This document shows positions 1 to 5,293 of a stretch of 5,293 bases of DNA, in pieces. Each line of letters opens with the position of its first letter. Position 1 is the first letter of the stretch. The DNA comes from an uncultured Paraglaciecola sp. (GTDB lineage: Bacteria > Pseudomonadota > Gammaproteobacteria > Enterobacterales > Alteromonadaceae). The notes beneath the pieces are model-generated. The model was not told the DNA's origin and ran no database searches. It worked only from the letters and a program-made list of their open reading frames with translations. The stretch lies in contig CAJQKX010000855.1 in assembly GCA_905479025.1 (NCBI GenBank), positions 1 to 5,293 on the forward strand, written 5' to 3'. Made by a program: the position numbers and the translations under genes.

Positions 1-791
1 TTCACATGATCCAGCTTACCGGGATCAATTTTGATCAGGGTCTCTGTCTCAGCTGGCAATTGCACACTTTCTCTAAGAGTATTTAAATCAGGTAAGCCCA
101 ATTCAACCCAGCCACCTTGTGGCAAACGTTTTTGTAATTCTAAGGTGCCGTAACGCACTCTCATCAAGCGGCTTACTTGAACGCCTTGAGATTCCCATAA
201 ACGCCGCACTTCACGGTTTCTGCCTTCAGATAGACTCACGTTATACCAAGTATTTTGACTTTCTTCGTCACCGGGCTTTTTCACAATTTCAGTGAATTTG
301 GCTTCACCGTCTTCTAGCTGCACACCTTTAGTGAGACGTTTCAACATCATATCTTCTACTTCACCAAACACGCGTACTGAATACTCTCGCTCCACTTCGT
401 GTTTAGGGTGCATAAGACGGTTAGCCAGCTCGCCGTCGTTAGTAAACAACAACAAGCCACTGGTATTAATATCTAGCCGACCTACGGCAATCCAACGGCC
501 ATTTTTGATAGCGGGCAGCCGGTCAAATACGGTGGCACGACCTTCAGGATCTTTACGACTACACAGCTCTCCTTCAGGTTTGTTGTACATTAATACTCGG
601 CACACAGGGGCGTCATTGGAAGTGCTAAGGGGATTGCCATCCACACGTATCTTGTCAGAAGGTTCGACCCTGTCACCTAAGGTTGCCAGTTTGCCGTTGA
701 CTGAAATACGTGCTGCCTCTATCCATTTTTCCATTTCGCGACGCGAACCTATTCCAGCGTTAGCTAGTACTTTTTGTAATTTGTCACTCAT
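1..791 (-). CDS. rluB: 23S rRNA pseudouridine synthase RluB (partial, C-terminus outside window)
   Basis: In E. coli RluB isomerises U2605 of 23S rRNA to pseudouridine, acting on the large ribosomal subunit in the cytoplasm. Translation from the ATG at 791-789 begins [20 protein letters not shown] and stays open to the window edge, giving 263 full codons (E. coli RluB is about 290). Residues 1 to about 60 form an S4-type RNA-binding domain. The RsuA/RluB/E/F-type catalytic domain follows, with [12 protein letters not shown] near residue 68 and the active-site motif [12 protein letters not shown], in which Asp107 is the expected catalytic nucleophile. [11 protein letters not shown] lies further on. 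The start codon shares one base with the scpB stop (TAATG) and has only a weak Shine-Dalgarno (AGAGCA), so it is probably translated by coupling from scpB. The missing part should be only the short C-terminal tail. RluF or RluE are less likely given the overall sequence and the scpB linkage. Confidence 0.95.
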   Translation of the reverse strand, partial: MSDKLQKVLANAGIGSRREMEKWIEAARISVNGKLATLGDRVEPSDKIRVDGNPLSTSNDAPVCRVLMYNKPEGELCSRKDPEGRATVFDRLPAIKNGRWIAVGRLDINTSGLLLFTNDGELANRLMHPKHEVEREYSVRVFGEVEDMMLKRLTKGVQLEDGEAKFTEIVKKPGDEESQNTWYNVSLSEGRNREVRRLWESQGVQVSRLMRVRYGTLELQKRLPQGGWVELGLPDLNTLRESVQLPAETETLIKIDPGKLDHV

Positions 792-1474
792 TAATGTAAT
801 TGCTCTGGTTCATCTGCGTTATTTGGCTCAATATTAGCTTCAATAGTAGACCCTTCTGCAGATTGTTGTGGGGAGTTATCTTCAATGAGCCTATTATTGG
901 TCTCACTGGATAAGATATTAAGTTGATTGTCTGTGTCTACAGATCCCAAAAATTCATCACTACTAGGCAATTCACTCAAACTTTTCAAAGAAAAATAATC
1001 CAGAAAGGTTTTGGTAGTGGCATACAGAGAAGGTCTGCCGGGCACTTCTTTGTGCCCTATAATTTTTATCCAACCTCTTTCACTTAAGGTTTTCATAATT
1101 TGACTACTAACTGACACGCCGCGCACATCTTCAATTTCACCGCGGGTAATAGGCTGTCTGTAGGCAATCAAAGAAAGGATTTCAAGCATCGCTCGTGAAT
1201 ACCGAGGCGCTTGTTCTTGCCACAGTCTACTTAACCAAGGGCTTAAACTGTCCATAGATTGAAAGCGATAACCCGAGGCGACCTCAACGAGTTGAATACC
1301 TCTTGCTTGGTATTCAAGTTTTAACTCTGCCAAGGTGTCTTTAAGCATGGTTTTACTGACAGCCAATCCGTCTAACACCGTTGACTGAATTTGCTCTTGG
1401 CTAAGGGGCTGGTCAGCTACAAAAATCGCAGCTTCGACTAATTGTTTAAGTTGAGCCCGAGAAATGTTAGCCAT
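791..1474 (-). CDS. scpB: Segregation and condensation protein B
   Basis: ScpB is the kite-type accessory subunit that dimerises and binds the central part of ScpA in the Smc-ScpAB condensin, which organises and segregates the chromosome. The 227-residue protein shows two winged-helix regions. The first is about residues 7-85, starting with [14 protein letters not shown]. The second is about 90-165 and contains the family hallmark [20 protein letters not shown] followed by [25 protein letters not shown] and [12 protein letters not shown]. Residues 167-227 form an extra tail without predicted structure, with 14 Asp/Glu and a single Arg, which makes the protein longer than a typical ScpB of about 180-200 residues. 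A strong AAGGAG ribosome site inside the end of scpA (1485-1490) lies 10 bases before the ATG. The ATG shares a base with the scpA stop, and the scpB stop shares a base with the rluB ATG. Whether the genome also encodes Smc cannot be seen here. Confidence 0.96.
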   Translation of the reverse strand: MANISRAQLKQLVEAAIFVADQPLSQEQIQSTVLDGLAVSKTMLKDTLAELKLEYQARGIQLVEVASGYRFQSMDSLSPWLSRLWQEQAPRYSRAMLEILSLIAYRQPITRGEIEDVRGVSVSSQIMKTLSERGWIKIIGHKEVPGRPSLYATTKTFLDYFSLKSLSELPSSDEFLGSVDTDNQLNILSSETNNRLIEDNSPQQSAEGSTIEANIEPNNADEPEQLH

Positions 1475-2343
1475 TAAGGCTGCACTCCTTGTGAATCTCC
1501 AAGGGGATCACCAAGGGAAACGCGAATATGAATGTTCTTGTAAGGCTGAGCTTGAACCAGTTCGATGAGACTTTCTTTGGCCAACTCTAAAATGGCTAAA
1601 AAGGTCACCACCACACCCGCCTTACCTTCGCTGGCTAGAAACAACTCGTCAAAACCGGTGAAATGTTCAGATGATATTTTCTGTAAAATCAAACTCATAC
1701 GTTCACGAGTTGACAGTGTTTCTTTTTCAATATGATGATGTTCAAAAGCTTGTGCTCTTTGCATAGCGGATTGAAACCCTAGGACTATTTCTTGCAAGTT
1801 AACGCTGGGCAGAACACGAATGGGTGCTACAGAGTCAGAGGTTTGTGCTTGTGCTGGAAATACATCTCGCTCTTGGCGAGGAATATTATCGAGTTCATGG
1901 GCTGCATGTTTGATCAATTCATATTCTTTTAAGCGGCGGATCAGTTCAGCACGAGGATCGTCTTCATCTTCTTCGGCGTTAGGTCGTTTTGGTAGCAACA
2001 TGCGAGATTTCACCTCGGCTAAAATAGCTGCCATCAATAAATATTCTGCCGCCAATTCTAATTTAATATCTTTCATCAGCTCGACATATTCCATGTATTG
2101 CTGGGTGATTTGATACACGGGCAAGTTAATAATATCGAATTTTTGTTTTCGAATTAAGTACAAAAGTAGGTCCAAAGGACCTTCAAAAGCCTCTAAAATC
2201 AACTCAAGGGCATCAGGAGGAATATACAAGTCTTCAGGTTTTTCTATTAACGCTTCGCCATTAATAAATGCCAATGGCAACGGTTGCTGCACTGGTTCAT
2301 TGGCTACTTTCAAGGCTGAAAAAGATGAATCATTGGAAGACAT
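1474..2343 (-). CDS. scpA: Segregation and condensation protein A (kleisin)
   Basis: ScpA is the kleisin subunit of the Smc-ScpAB condensin. Its N-terminal helical domain binds the neck of one Smc, its C-terminal winged helix binds the head of the other, and its middle is held by a ScpB dimer. Here the N-terminal domain is at about residues 46-120, with the hallmark FEGPLDLLLYLIRKQ (from residue 53), DIINLPVYQITQQY and AAEYLLMAAILAEVKSRML. A charged linker follows (EEDEDDPRAEL, about residues 123-133). The C-terminal winged helix includes VVVTFLAILELAKESLIEL (residues 244-262). About 45 residues with no obvious domain precede the kleisin domain; I recall a similar leader in ScpA of related marine gammaproteobacteria. 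No strong Shine-Dalgarno precedes the ATG at 2343-2341, and the next Met is residue 84, inside the domain, so this start is the best available. The gene lies 17 bases after yciO, and its stop overlaps the scpB start by one base. Confidence 0.96.
   Translation of the reverse strand: MSSNDSSFSALKVANEPVQQPLPLAFINGEALIEKPEDLYIPPDALELILEAFEGPLDLLLYLIRKQKFDIINLPVYQITQQYMEYVELMKDIKLELAAEYLLMAAILAEVKSRMLLPKRPNAEEDEDDPRAELIRRLKEYELIKHAAHELDNIPRQERDVFPAQAQTSDSVAPIRVLPSVNLQEIVLGFQSAMQRAQAFEHHHIEKETLSTRERMSLILQKISSEHFTGFDELFLASEGKAGVVVTFLAILELAKESLIELVQAQPYKNIHIRVSLGDPLGDSQGVQP
1485..1490 (-). promoter_or_regulatory. Ribosome binding site of scpB inside scpA
   Basis: AAGGAG on the minus strand lies 10 bases before the scpB ATG, within the last codons of scpA. 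Together with the TAATG junction it allows scpB to be started both by new ribosomes and by ribosomes ending scpA. That would suit two subunits needed in fixed proportion. The sequence match is direct; the coupling is inferred. Confidence 0.75.
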
Positions 2344-2360
2344 ATAAATGCAGAGTCGCT

Positions 2361-2981
2361 CTAGATGAAAGGGCGAGTGTCGCCACTACCCTCTCTAACA
2401 ATAATATTTTCATTCTCTGACATATCAATCACAGTGGTGGGTTGTTCCCCTAAAAAGCCACCATGAATAATCAAGCCCACTTGCTTTTCTAATTCATCTC
2501 GAATGTCATCAGGATTAGACTCTGCGATTAATGCACCGGGTAAAATAAGGGTACTGGACATCAATGGCTCACCGAGTTCTTCTAAAAGAGCCAAAGCAAT
2601 TTTGTTGTCAGGCACTCTGATCCCAATCGTTCTGCGTTTGGGATTTTGTAATCTTTTAGGGACTTCTTTGGTAGCTTTGAGGATAAAAGTATAAGGGCCA
2701 GGGGTGTTATTTTTAATCATTCTAAACGAAGTGTTGTCCACCTTGGCATATTCAGACAGCTCAGACATATCACGACACATCAAAGTAAAGTTATGGTCTT
2801 TACCAATTTGTCTTACTCGGCAAACTTGCTCAAGCGCAGCCTTGTCATTCATATGACAACCTATGGAATAACCAGAGTCTGTGGGATACACCACCACAGC
2901 ACCTTTGTGAATTAACTCACAAGCTTGTTTGATCAAGCGAGCTTGAGGGTTCTCGGGGTGAATATAAAAAAACTGACTCAT
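2361..2981 (-). CDS. yciO: YrdC/Sua5-domain protein YciO
   Basis: YciO belongs to the YrdC/Sua5/TsaC fold family. Its best-known members make threonylcarbamoyl-AMP for the t6A modification of tRNA, but YciO is a separate branch whose physiological role is poorly settled, so t6A synthesis should not be assumed. The 206-residue length equals that of E. coli YciO, and the protein is near-identical in key stretches as I recall them: MSQFFYIHPENPQ at the start, VVYPTDSGYSIGC at 30-42, HNFTLMCRDMSELS from 63, KNNTPGPYTFILKATKEVP at 90-108, TIGIRVP at 118-124, and IIHGGFLGEQPTTVID followed by VREGSGD near the end. It is a single YrdC domain without the Sua5 C-terminal domain. The start has a good AGGAA ribosome site (2989-2993) 7 bases upstream. 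It is preceded by its own likely promoter and followed after 17 bases by scpA, so it is probably the first gene of a yciO-scpA-scpB-rluB unit. Confidence 0.95.
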   Translation of the reverse strand: MSQFFYIHPENPQARLIKQACELIHKGAVVVYPTDSGYSIGCHMNDKAALEQVCRVRQIGKDHNFTLMCRDMSELSEYAKVDNTSFRMIKNNTPGPYTFILKATKEVPKRLQNPKRRTIGIRVPDNKIALALLEELGEPLMSSTLILPGALIAESNPDDIRDELEKQVGLIIHGGFLGEQPTTVIDMSENENIIVREGSGDTRPFI

Positions 2982-3026
2982 GGGTACGTTCCTATTCTAC
3001 TATCACAGCAGTATTGCTTGTTAAGT

Positions 3027-3055
3027 ATTGTAAAGCTGGCTGACTATCTATTCAA
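3027..3055 (-). promoter_or_regulatory. Putative sigma-70 promoter for yciO-scpA-scpB-rluB
   Basis: On the minus strand, TTGAAT (3055-3050, 4 of 6 consensus matches) and TACAAT (3032-3027, 5 of 6) are separated by 17 bases, the preferred spacing. Transcription would start near 3020, giving a leader of about 40 bases before the yciO ATG. The site lies in the 98-base gap after rnm, the only sizeable gap in the minus-strand cluster. I see no intrinsic terminator in that gap, so read-through from rnm is also possible. Confidence 0.5.
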
Positions 3056-3079
3056 CAGCACGTGTTAACCAGCATGCCT

Positions 3080-3919
3080 TTAGCAGGACAAACTCCAGTC
3101 ATGCCATATTGGCACAAGCTGTTCGGGAAGCGAAAGGTTTTTGCCTAATTCAGTCCAGCGATTAGGGTAATGAAAATCAGAACCACTGGAGGCTTGCAAA
3201 TTGTGTTCAGCCGCAATATCAGCCAATAACTTTTTGCGTTCTGGAGTAAGATGAGAATGAATCACTTCCATTCCATCTCCACCAGCATCGGCGTATTCTT
3301 CAACCAAACGTTTTAACCATTTTGTGGTCATATCATAATGCCCAGGATGAGCTAAGACTGCCTTACCTCCCGCATCCTGGATCCACATAATAGCTTCTGC
3401 CATATCAATCCACTGGGGCTTAACGTGGGCTTTTTTGCCTTTACCTAGATATTTTTTAAATACCGCATCAAAGTCTTTCACTACTCTGCGTTCCACTAAT
3501 ACTCTAGCAAAGTGAGCACGAGTAATCTGCCCTTTTCCTGCCAGCGTTTTTGCCTGCTCAAACACATTGTCGATACCCACTTTAGCCAATTTATCAGACA
3601 TCTGCTGTGCGCGACGATCACGTTCTTTGCTTTGTTGTTCTAAGCGAGCTAAAAACTGCGGATCATTATGATCAACATTTAAGCCCAAAATATGAATATC
3701 GAAGTTATGCCACGAAGTCGATATCTCCACACCAGACAATATTTGCAAAGAGCGCTTTTGTGCAAACTGATAATCCATTGCCTCTCGTATACCGTCAACT
3801 GTGTCATGGTCTGTAATCGCTAACACATTGACTTGCATGTTGTGCGCACGATCAATCAACTCTTTAGGTGAAAGGTGCCCATCAGAATAATGTGTATGGC
3901 TATGTAGGTCGATTTTCAT
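3080..3919 (-). CDS. rnm: PHP-family 5'-3' exoribonuclease RNase AM (YciV/TrpH)
   Basis: E. coli RNase AM (formerly YciV or TrpH) is a 5'-3' exoribonuclease that trims the 5' ends of ribosomal RNAs; relatives hydrolyse 3',5'-nucleotide bisphosphates. The 279-residue protein is a full-length PHP protein. Metal ligands can be read directly: HSHTHYSDG (His6, His8, Asp13), ITDHDT (Asp37, His38), GVEIS (Glu65), DIHILG (His76), LAHPGHY (His191) and GSDFHYP (Asp248, His250). An inserted helical region lies at about residues 90-165, with a basic stretch (KKYLGKGKKAHVKPQW) suited to nucleic-acid contact. The ATG at 3919-3917 is the first possible start, because an in-frame TGA lies immediately before it; the ribosome site is weak (GAAAG, about 10 bases upstream). 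The gene is divergent from trpL-trpE. The old name TrpH reflects that position only, and the gene has no known part in tryptophan synthesis. Confidence 0.93.
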   Translation of the reverse strand: MKIDLHSHTHYSDGHLSPKELIDRAHNMQVNVLAITDHDTVDGIREAMDYQFAQKRSLQILSGVEISTSWHNFDIHILGLNVDHNDPQFLARLEQQSKERDRRAQQMSDKLAKVGIDNVFEQAKTLAGKGQITRAHFARVLVERRVVKDFDAVFKKYLGKGKKAHVKPQWIDMAEAIMWIQDAGGKAVLAHPGHYDMTTKWLKRLVEEYADAGGDGMEVIHSHLTPERKKLLADIAAEHNLQASSGSDFHYPNRWTELGKNLSLPEQLVPIWHDWSLSC

Positions 3920-4099
3920 TCAATAATAACTTTCATTCATTGTTTTTATTTATGGTTAAGATTAATTTGTGTGTTGACAAAGCTATGCTTTTGCTTTCTT
4001 CTATGCATCCAAATTGTAGTAATTAGGCTTTATTATACCGATACTCATCCGAATAACAGCCGAATAACTGATTTAAACTGATAACGAGTAAAATAATTC
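3920..4099. promoter_or_regulatory. Divergent rnm / trp operon intergenic region
   Basis: This 180-base AT-rich gap must carry the rnm promoter (minus strand) and the trp operon promoter (plus strand). On the plus strand a perfect TTGACA (3974-3979) is followed only by a poor TTCTAT (3999-4004) at 19 bases. A good TATTAT (4031-4036) lacks a convincing -35 at 16-18 bases. Either could serve, with the start upstream of the leader peptide at 4100. On the minus strand, TTGTCA (3980-3975) with CATAAA (3954-3949) is too widely spaced to be convincing. I could not recognise a TrpR operator resembling the E. coli CTAGTTAACTAG palindrome. Two short tandem repeats occur near 4049-4082. Confidence 0.4.
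4049..4082. repeat. Two overlapping pairs of short direct repeats upstream of trpL
   Basis: CCGAATAAC occurs at 4049-4057 and again at 4060-4068, an offset of 11 bases. AACTGAT occurs at 4066-4072 and again at 4076-4082, an offset of 10 bases. Both offsets are close to one DNA helical turn, which places equivalent bases on the same face. They sit between the candidate -10 element at 4031 and the trpL start. They could be a protein-binding site, part of the untranslated leader RNA, or chance in AT-rich sequence. Confidence 0.45.
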
Positions 4100-4150
4100 A
4101 TGAAAAATATTCAAACACACAACATTTGGTGGTGGCACAACCTGAACTAA
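4100..4150 (+). CDS. trpL: trp operon leader peptide
   Basis: This is a 16-codon open reading frame encoding MKNIQTHNIWWWHNLN. Three consecutive TGG codons (4127-4135) make it a tryptophan sensor: when charged tRNA-Trp is scarce the ribosome stalls there, and when it is plentiful the ribosome reaches the TAA at 4148-4150. It was recognised from its size, the Trp run, the terminator 44 bases downstream of its stop, and trpE immediately beyond. The E. coli leader peptide is 14 residues with two Trp codons, so this one carries an extra Trp. The ribosome site is weak (GAG at 4086-4088, about 11 bases before the ATG). The peptide itself is not expected to have a function. Confidence 0.93.
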   Translation: MKNIQTHNIWWWHNLN

Positions 4151-4199
4151 CGGGCGGTGAGTGTTTGTGTTTTGCAAATAAATTTCAAAAAAAGCCCGT
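4112..4199 (+). promoter_or_regulatory. Alternative pairings of the trp attenuator (1:2 and antiterminator 2:3)
   Basis: Pairings were read by eye. The protector stem (1:2) can form between CAAACAC at 4112-4118 and GTGTTTG at 4161-4167 (7 perfect pairs). A second option is CAC-ACC (4136-4142) with GGT-GTG (4156-4163). The antiterminator (2:3) pairs ACGGGC at 4150-4155 with GCCCGT at 4194-4199 (6 pairs), and TTTTG at 4170-4174 with CAAAA at 4186-4190 (5 pairs). It uses the same GCCCGT arm that the terminator needs, so the two structures exclude each other. A ribosome stalled at the Trp codons would block the 1:2 stems and leave 4150-4155 free. A ribosome at the stop codon would cover 4150-4155 and allow termination. 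Folding energies were not computed. Confidence 0.82.
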
Positions 4200-4216
4200 A
4201 TAATACGGGTTTTTTT
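4187..4216 (+). terminator. trp attenuator intrinsic terminator
   Basis: GCCCGTA (4194-4200) and TACGGGT (4204-4210) form a 7-pair stem, with one G-U at its base, closed by a three-base TAA loop. A run of seven A (4187-4193) precedes it and six further T (4211-4216) follow, so the stem can also be extended by A-U pairs. This is a textbook Rho-independent terminator. Its place between trpL and trpE identifies it as the attenuator rather than an operon end. Confidence 0.92.
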
Positions 4217-4257
4217 ATGCCTGCTCTTCAAGATAAACAGCAATAGAGAACCAAAAA

Positions 4258-5293
4258 ATGAGTTTAGCCCAGTTAACAGAGCAGTTTGGCAAAGTAGAAA
4301 CACTATTAGTAGCAGCTGATTATGTAGCCGATCCTTTGCATGCTTATCAATACCTATGCCAAGGTCGTAGCAATAACTTATTATTAGAATCTGCTGAAAT
4401 TGACAGTAAGGATAATCTCAAAAGTTTGTTATTGGTTGATGCCGCAATTAAATTAGAGTGTCATGGTCTGCGAGTATATTGCAGTGCATTGTCTGACAAT
4501 GGCCATGCTGTGTTGCCTATGTTTGATGAATATTGTCCAGTGGGCGTGACGCATGCATATGACCCTGAAAAGGGTGTAGTCACTCTAACCTTTCCAACGC
4601 CGGATGCAGAGCTTGATGAAGACAGTCGCTTGAAAGCCCCGGCTGTATTTGATGCCTTACGACTTATCATTAATAAAATCACCGCTATTCGTCAACATCC
4701 CCATGCAGTATTTTTAGGTGGCGCATTGGCCTATGATTTATTGGCCACTTTTGAAACACTCCCAGATGTTGAGGATAGTGCCAACAGCTGTCCAGATTTT
4801 GTGTTTTATCTAGCAGAAACATTGGTGATAATCGATCACCAAACAAAACAAAGCGAAATCATTGGCAGTGTGTTTAGCGGTAAAAATGTGGCAAGTAACT
4901 ATTTCTCTGTGAGTCAACGATTAGAGCAAGTCAAACACAAATTAGGCACCATGAAACCTATACCTGAAACGGTTAAAACACCTATCACTCACGATGAACT
5001 AATGGTGAATAAATCCGATCAAGAATACATAGACGATGTCATAGGGCTAAAAGAAAACATCCTAACGGGTGATATTTTCCAAGTAGTGCCTTCACGCACA
5101 TTTAGCTTACCTTGTCCTCATCCTCACGATGCTTACCGCACCTTAAAACAACAAAACCCTAGTCCTTACATGTTTTTTTTGCAGGACGACGACTTCTGCA
5201 TGTTTGGCGCATCGCCTGAGTCAGCCTTGAAGTATACCAAACACACTAATCAAGTGGAAATTTACCCCATAGCCGGCACAAGACCCAGAGGTA
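4258..5293 (+). CDS. trpE: Anthranilate synthase component I (partial, C-terminus outside window)
   Basis: TrpE converts chorismate and ammonia to anthranilate, the first committed step of tryptophan synthesis. The ammonia comes from the glutamine amidotransferase partner TrpG/TrpD, expected just downstream. The window holds 345 codons of about 520. Visible landmarks match E. coli TrpE closely: LLLESAEIDSKDNLKSLLLVD (from residue 41), the FLGGALAYDLLATFE region, CPDFVFYLAETLVVIDHQ-like text near 180-195, GDIFQVVPSR at 271-280, NPSPYMFF at 300-307, FGASPES at 316-322 and IYPIAGTRPRG at 335-345. Ser45 of LLES and the NPSPYM stretch correspond to residues forming the tryptophan feedback-inhibition pocket in enterobacterial TrpE, so this enzyme is probably inhibited by tryptophan. 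The chorismate-binding catalytic half is cut by the window edge. The ATG at 4258 has a TAGAGAA ribosome site 8-9 bases upstream and lies 41 bases after the attenuator, so expression depends on read-through of it. PabB and isochorismate synthases are excluded by the feedback motif and leader. Confidence 0.97.
   Translation, partial: MSLAQLTEQFGKVETLLVAADYVADPLHAYQYLCQGRSNNLLLESAEIDSKDNLKSLLLVDAAIKLECHGLRVYCSALSDNGHAVLPMFDEYCPVGVTHAYDPEKGVVTLTFPTPDAELDEDSRLKAPAVFDALRLIINKITAIRQHPHAVFLGGALAYDLLATFETLPDVEDSANSCPDFVFYLAETLVIIDHQTKQSEIIGSVFSGKNVASNYFSVSQRLEQVKHKLGTMKPIPETVKTPITHDELMVNKSDQEYIDDVIGLKENILTGDIFQVVPSRTFSLPCPHPHDAYRTLKQQNPSPYMFFLQDDDFCMFGASPESALKYTKHTNQVEIYPIAGTRPRG

Noticed and set aside
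292..837. 181-codon plus-strand open frame
   Set aside because: It lies antisense to rluB, whose translation matches a known family throughout. The plus-strand product is Ser/Arg-rich with no recognisable motif.
1820..2113. 97-codon plus-strand open frame
   Set aside because: It is antisense to the conserved part of scpA, and its Ser-rich run mirrors the acidic GAA/GAT codons of the ScpA linker.
2503..2694. 63-codon plus-strand open frame
   Set aside because: It is antisense to conserved yciO sequence and has no motif.
3071..3079. Small GCATGC palindrome just after the rnm stop, considered as a terminator
   Set aside because: The stem is too short and no T run follows on the minus strand.
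3607..3816. 69-codon plus-strand open frame
   Set aside because: It is antisense to the PHP gene and has no motif or evident ribosome site.
3916..3940. Two six-codon upstream mini-ORFs before rnm, one ending right before its ATG and one overlapping it as ATGA
   Set aside because: They are too short to distinguish from chance in AT-rich sequence; neither has a clear ribosome site or a codon pattern suggesting regulation.
4066..4083. Possible TrpR operator around CTGATTTAAACTGAT
   Set aside because: It reads better as a direct repeat than as the inverted repeat expected for TrpR, and the CTAG half-sites are missing.
4073..4303. 76-codon minus-strand open frame across the trp leader
   Set aside because: It covers the attenuator and the trpE start in antisense. 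Its Lys/Phe-rich stretches are only the A and T tracts of the terminator.
4461..4682. 73-codon minus-strand open frame
   Set aside because: It is antisense to the conserved N-terminal half of trpE.

Overview
The window comes from a gammaproteobacterial chromosome, most likely a marine member of the Alteromonadales (Alteromonas, Paraglaciecola, Colwellia or Shewanella relatives). Three things suggest this: the proteins closely resemble enterobacterial RluB, YciO, RNase AM and TrpE as I remember them; the base composition is moderately AT-rich; and ScpA/ScpB are present at a locus where Escherichia coli, which uses MukBEF, has none. The genus is inferred, not demonstrated.

Layout: positions 1-3919 hold five genes, all on the minus strand and read from right to left: rnm (RNase AM, PHP family), yciO (YrdC/Sua5 family), scpA, scpB (condensin accessory subunits) and rluB (23S rRNA pseudouridine synthase, cut by the left edge of the window). 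Spacing tightens along this order: 98 bases between rnm and yciO with a plausible promoter, 17 bases between yciO and scpA, then two TAATG junctions (scpA/scpB and scpB/rluB) in which stop and start codons share one base. The last four genes therefore look like one transcription unit with coupled translation.

Positions 3920-4099 form the divergent intergenic region. To its right, on the plus strand, lies a classical tryptophan attenuator. It has a 16-codon leader peptide with three consecutive Trp codons (trpL, 4100-4150), mutually exclusive RNA pairings, and an intrinsic terminator (4187-4216). After it comes trpE, cut by the right edge after 345 codons. TrpE is the large subunit of anthranilate synthase, the first enzyme committed to tryptophan synthesis.

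How it works together: the minus-strand operon combines RNA maturation and modification (RNase AM, RluB, and possibly YciO) with chromosome segregation (ScpAB). The plus-strand operon makes tryptophan and is controlled by ribosome-mediated attenuation. I found no mobile element, CRISPR array, tRNA or rRNA gene, or sign of recent transfer. This is mostly a conserved core-genome neighbourhood, and I do not see a previously undescribed system. The leader region and the small tandem repeats upstream of trpL are the parts most worth a second look.
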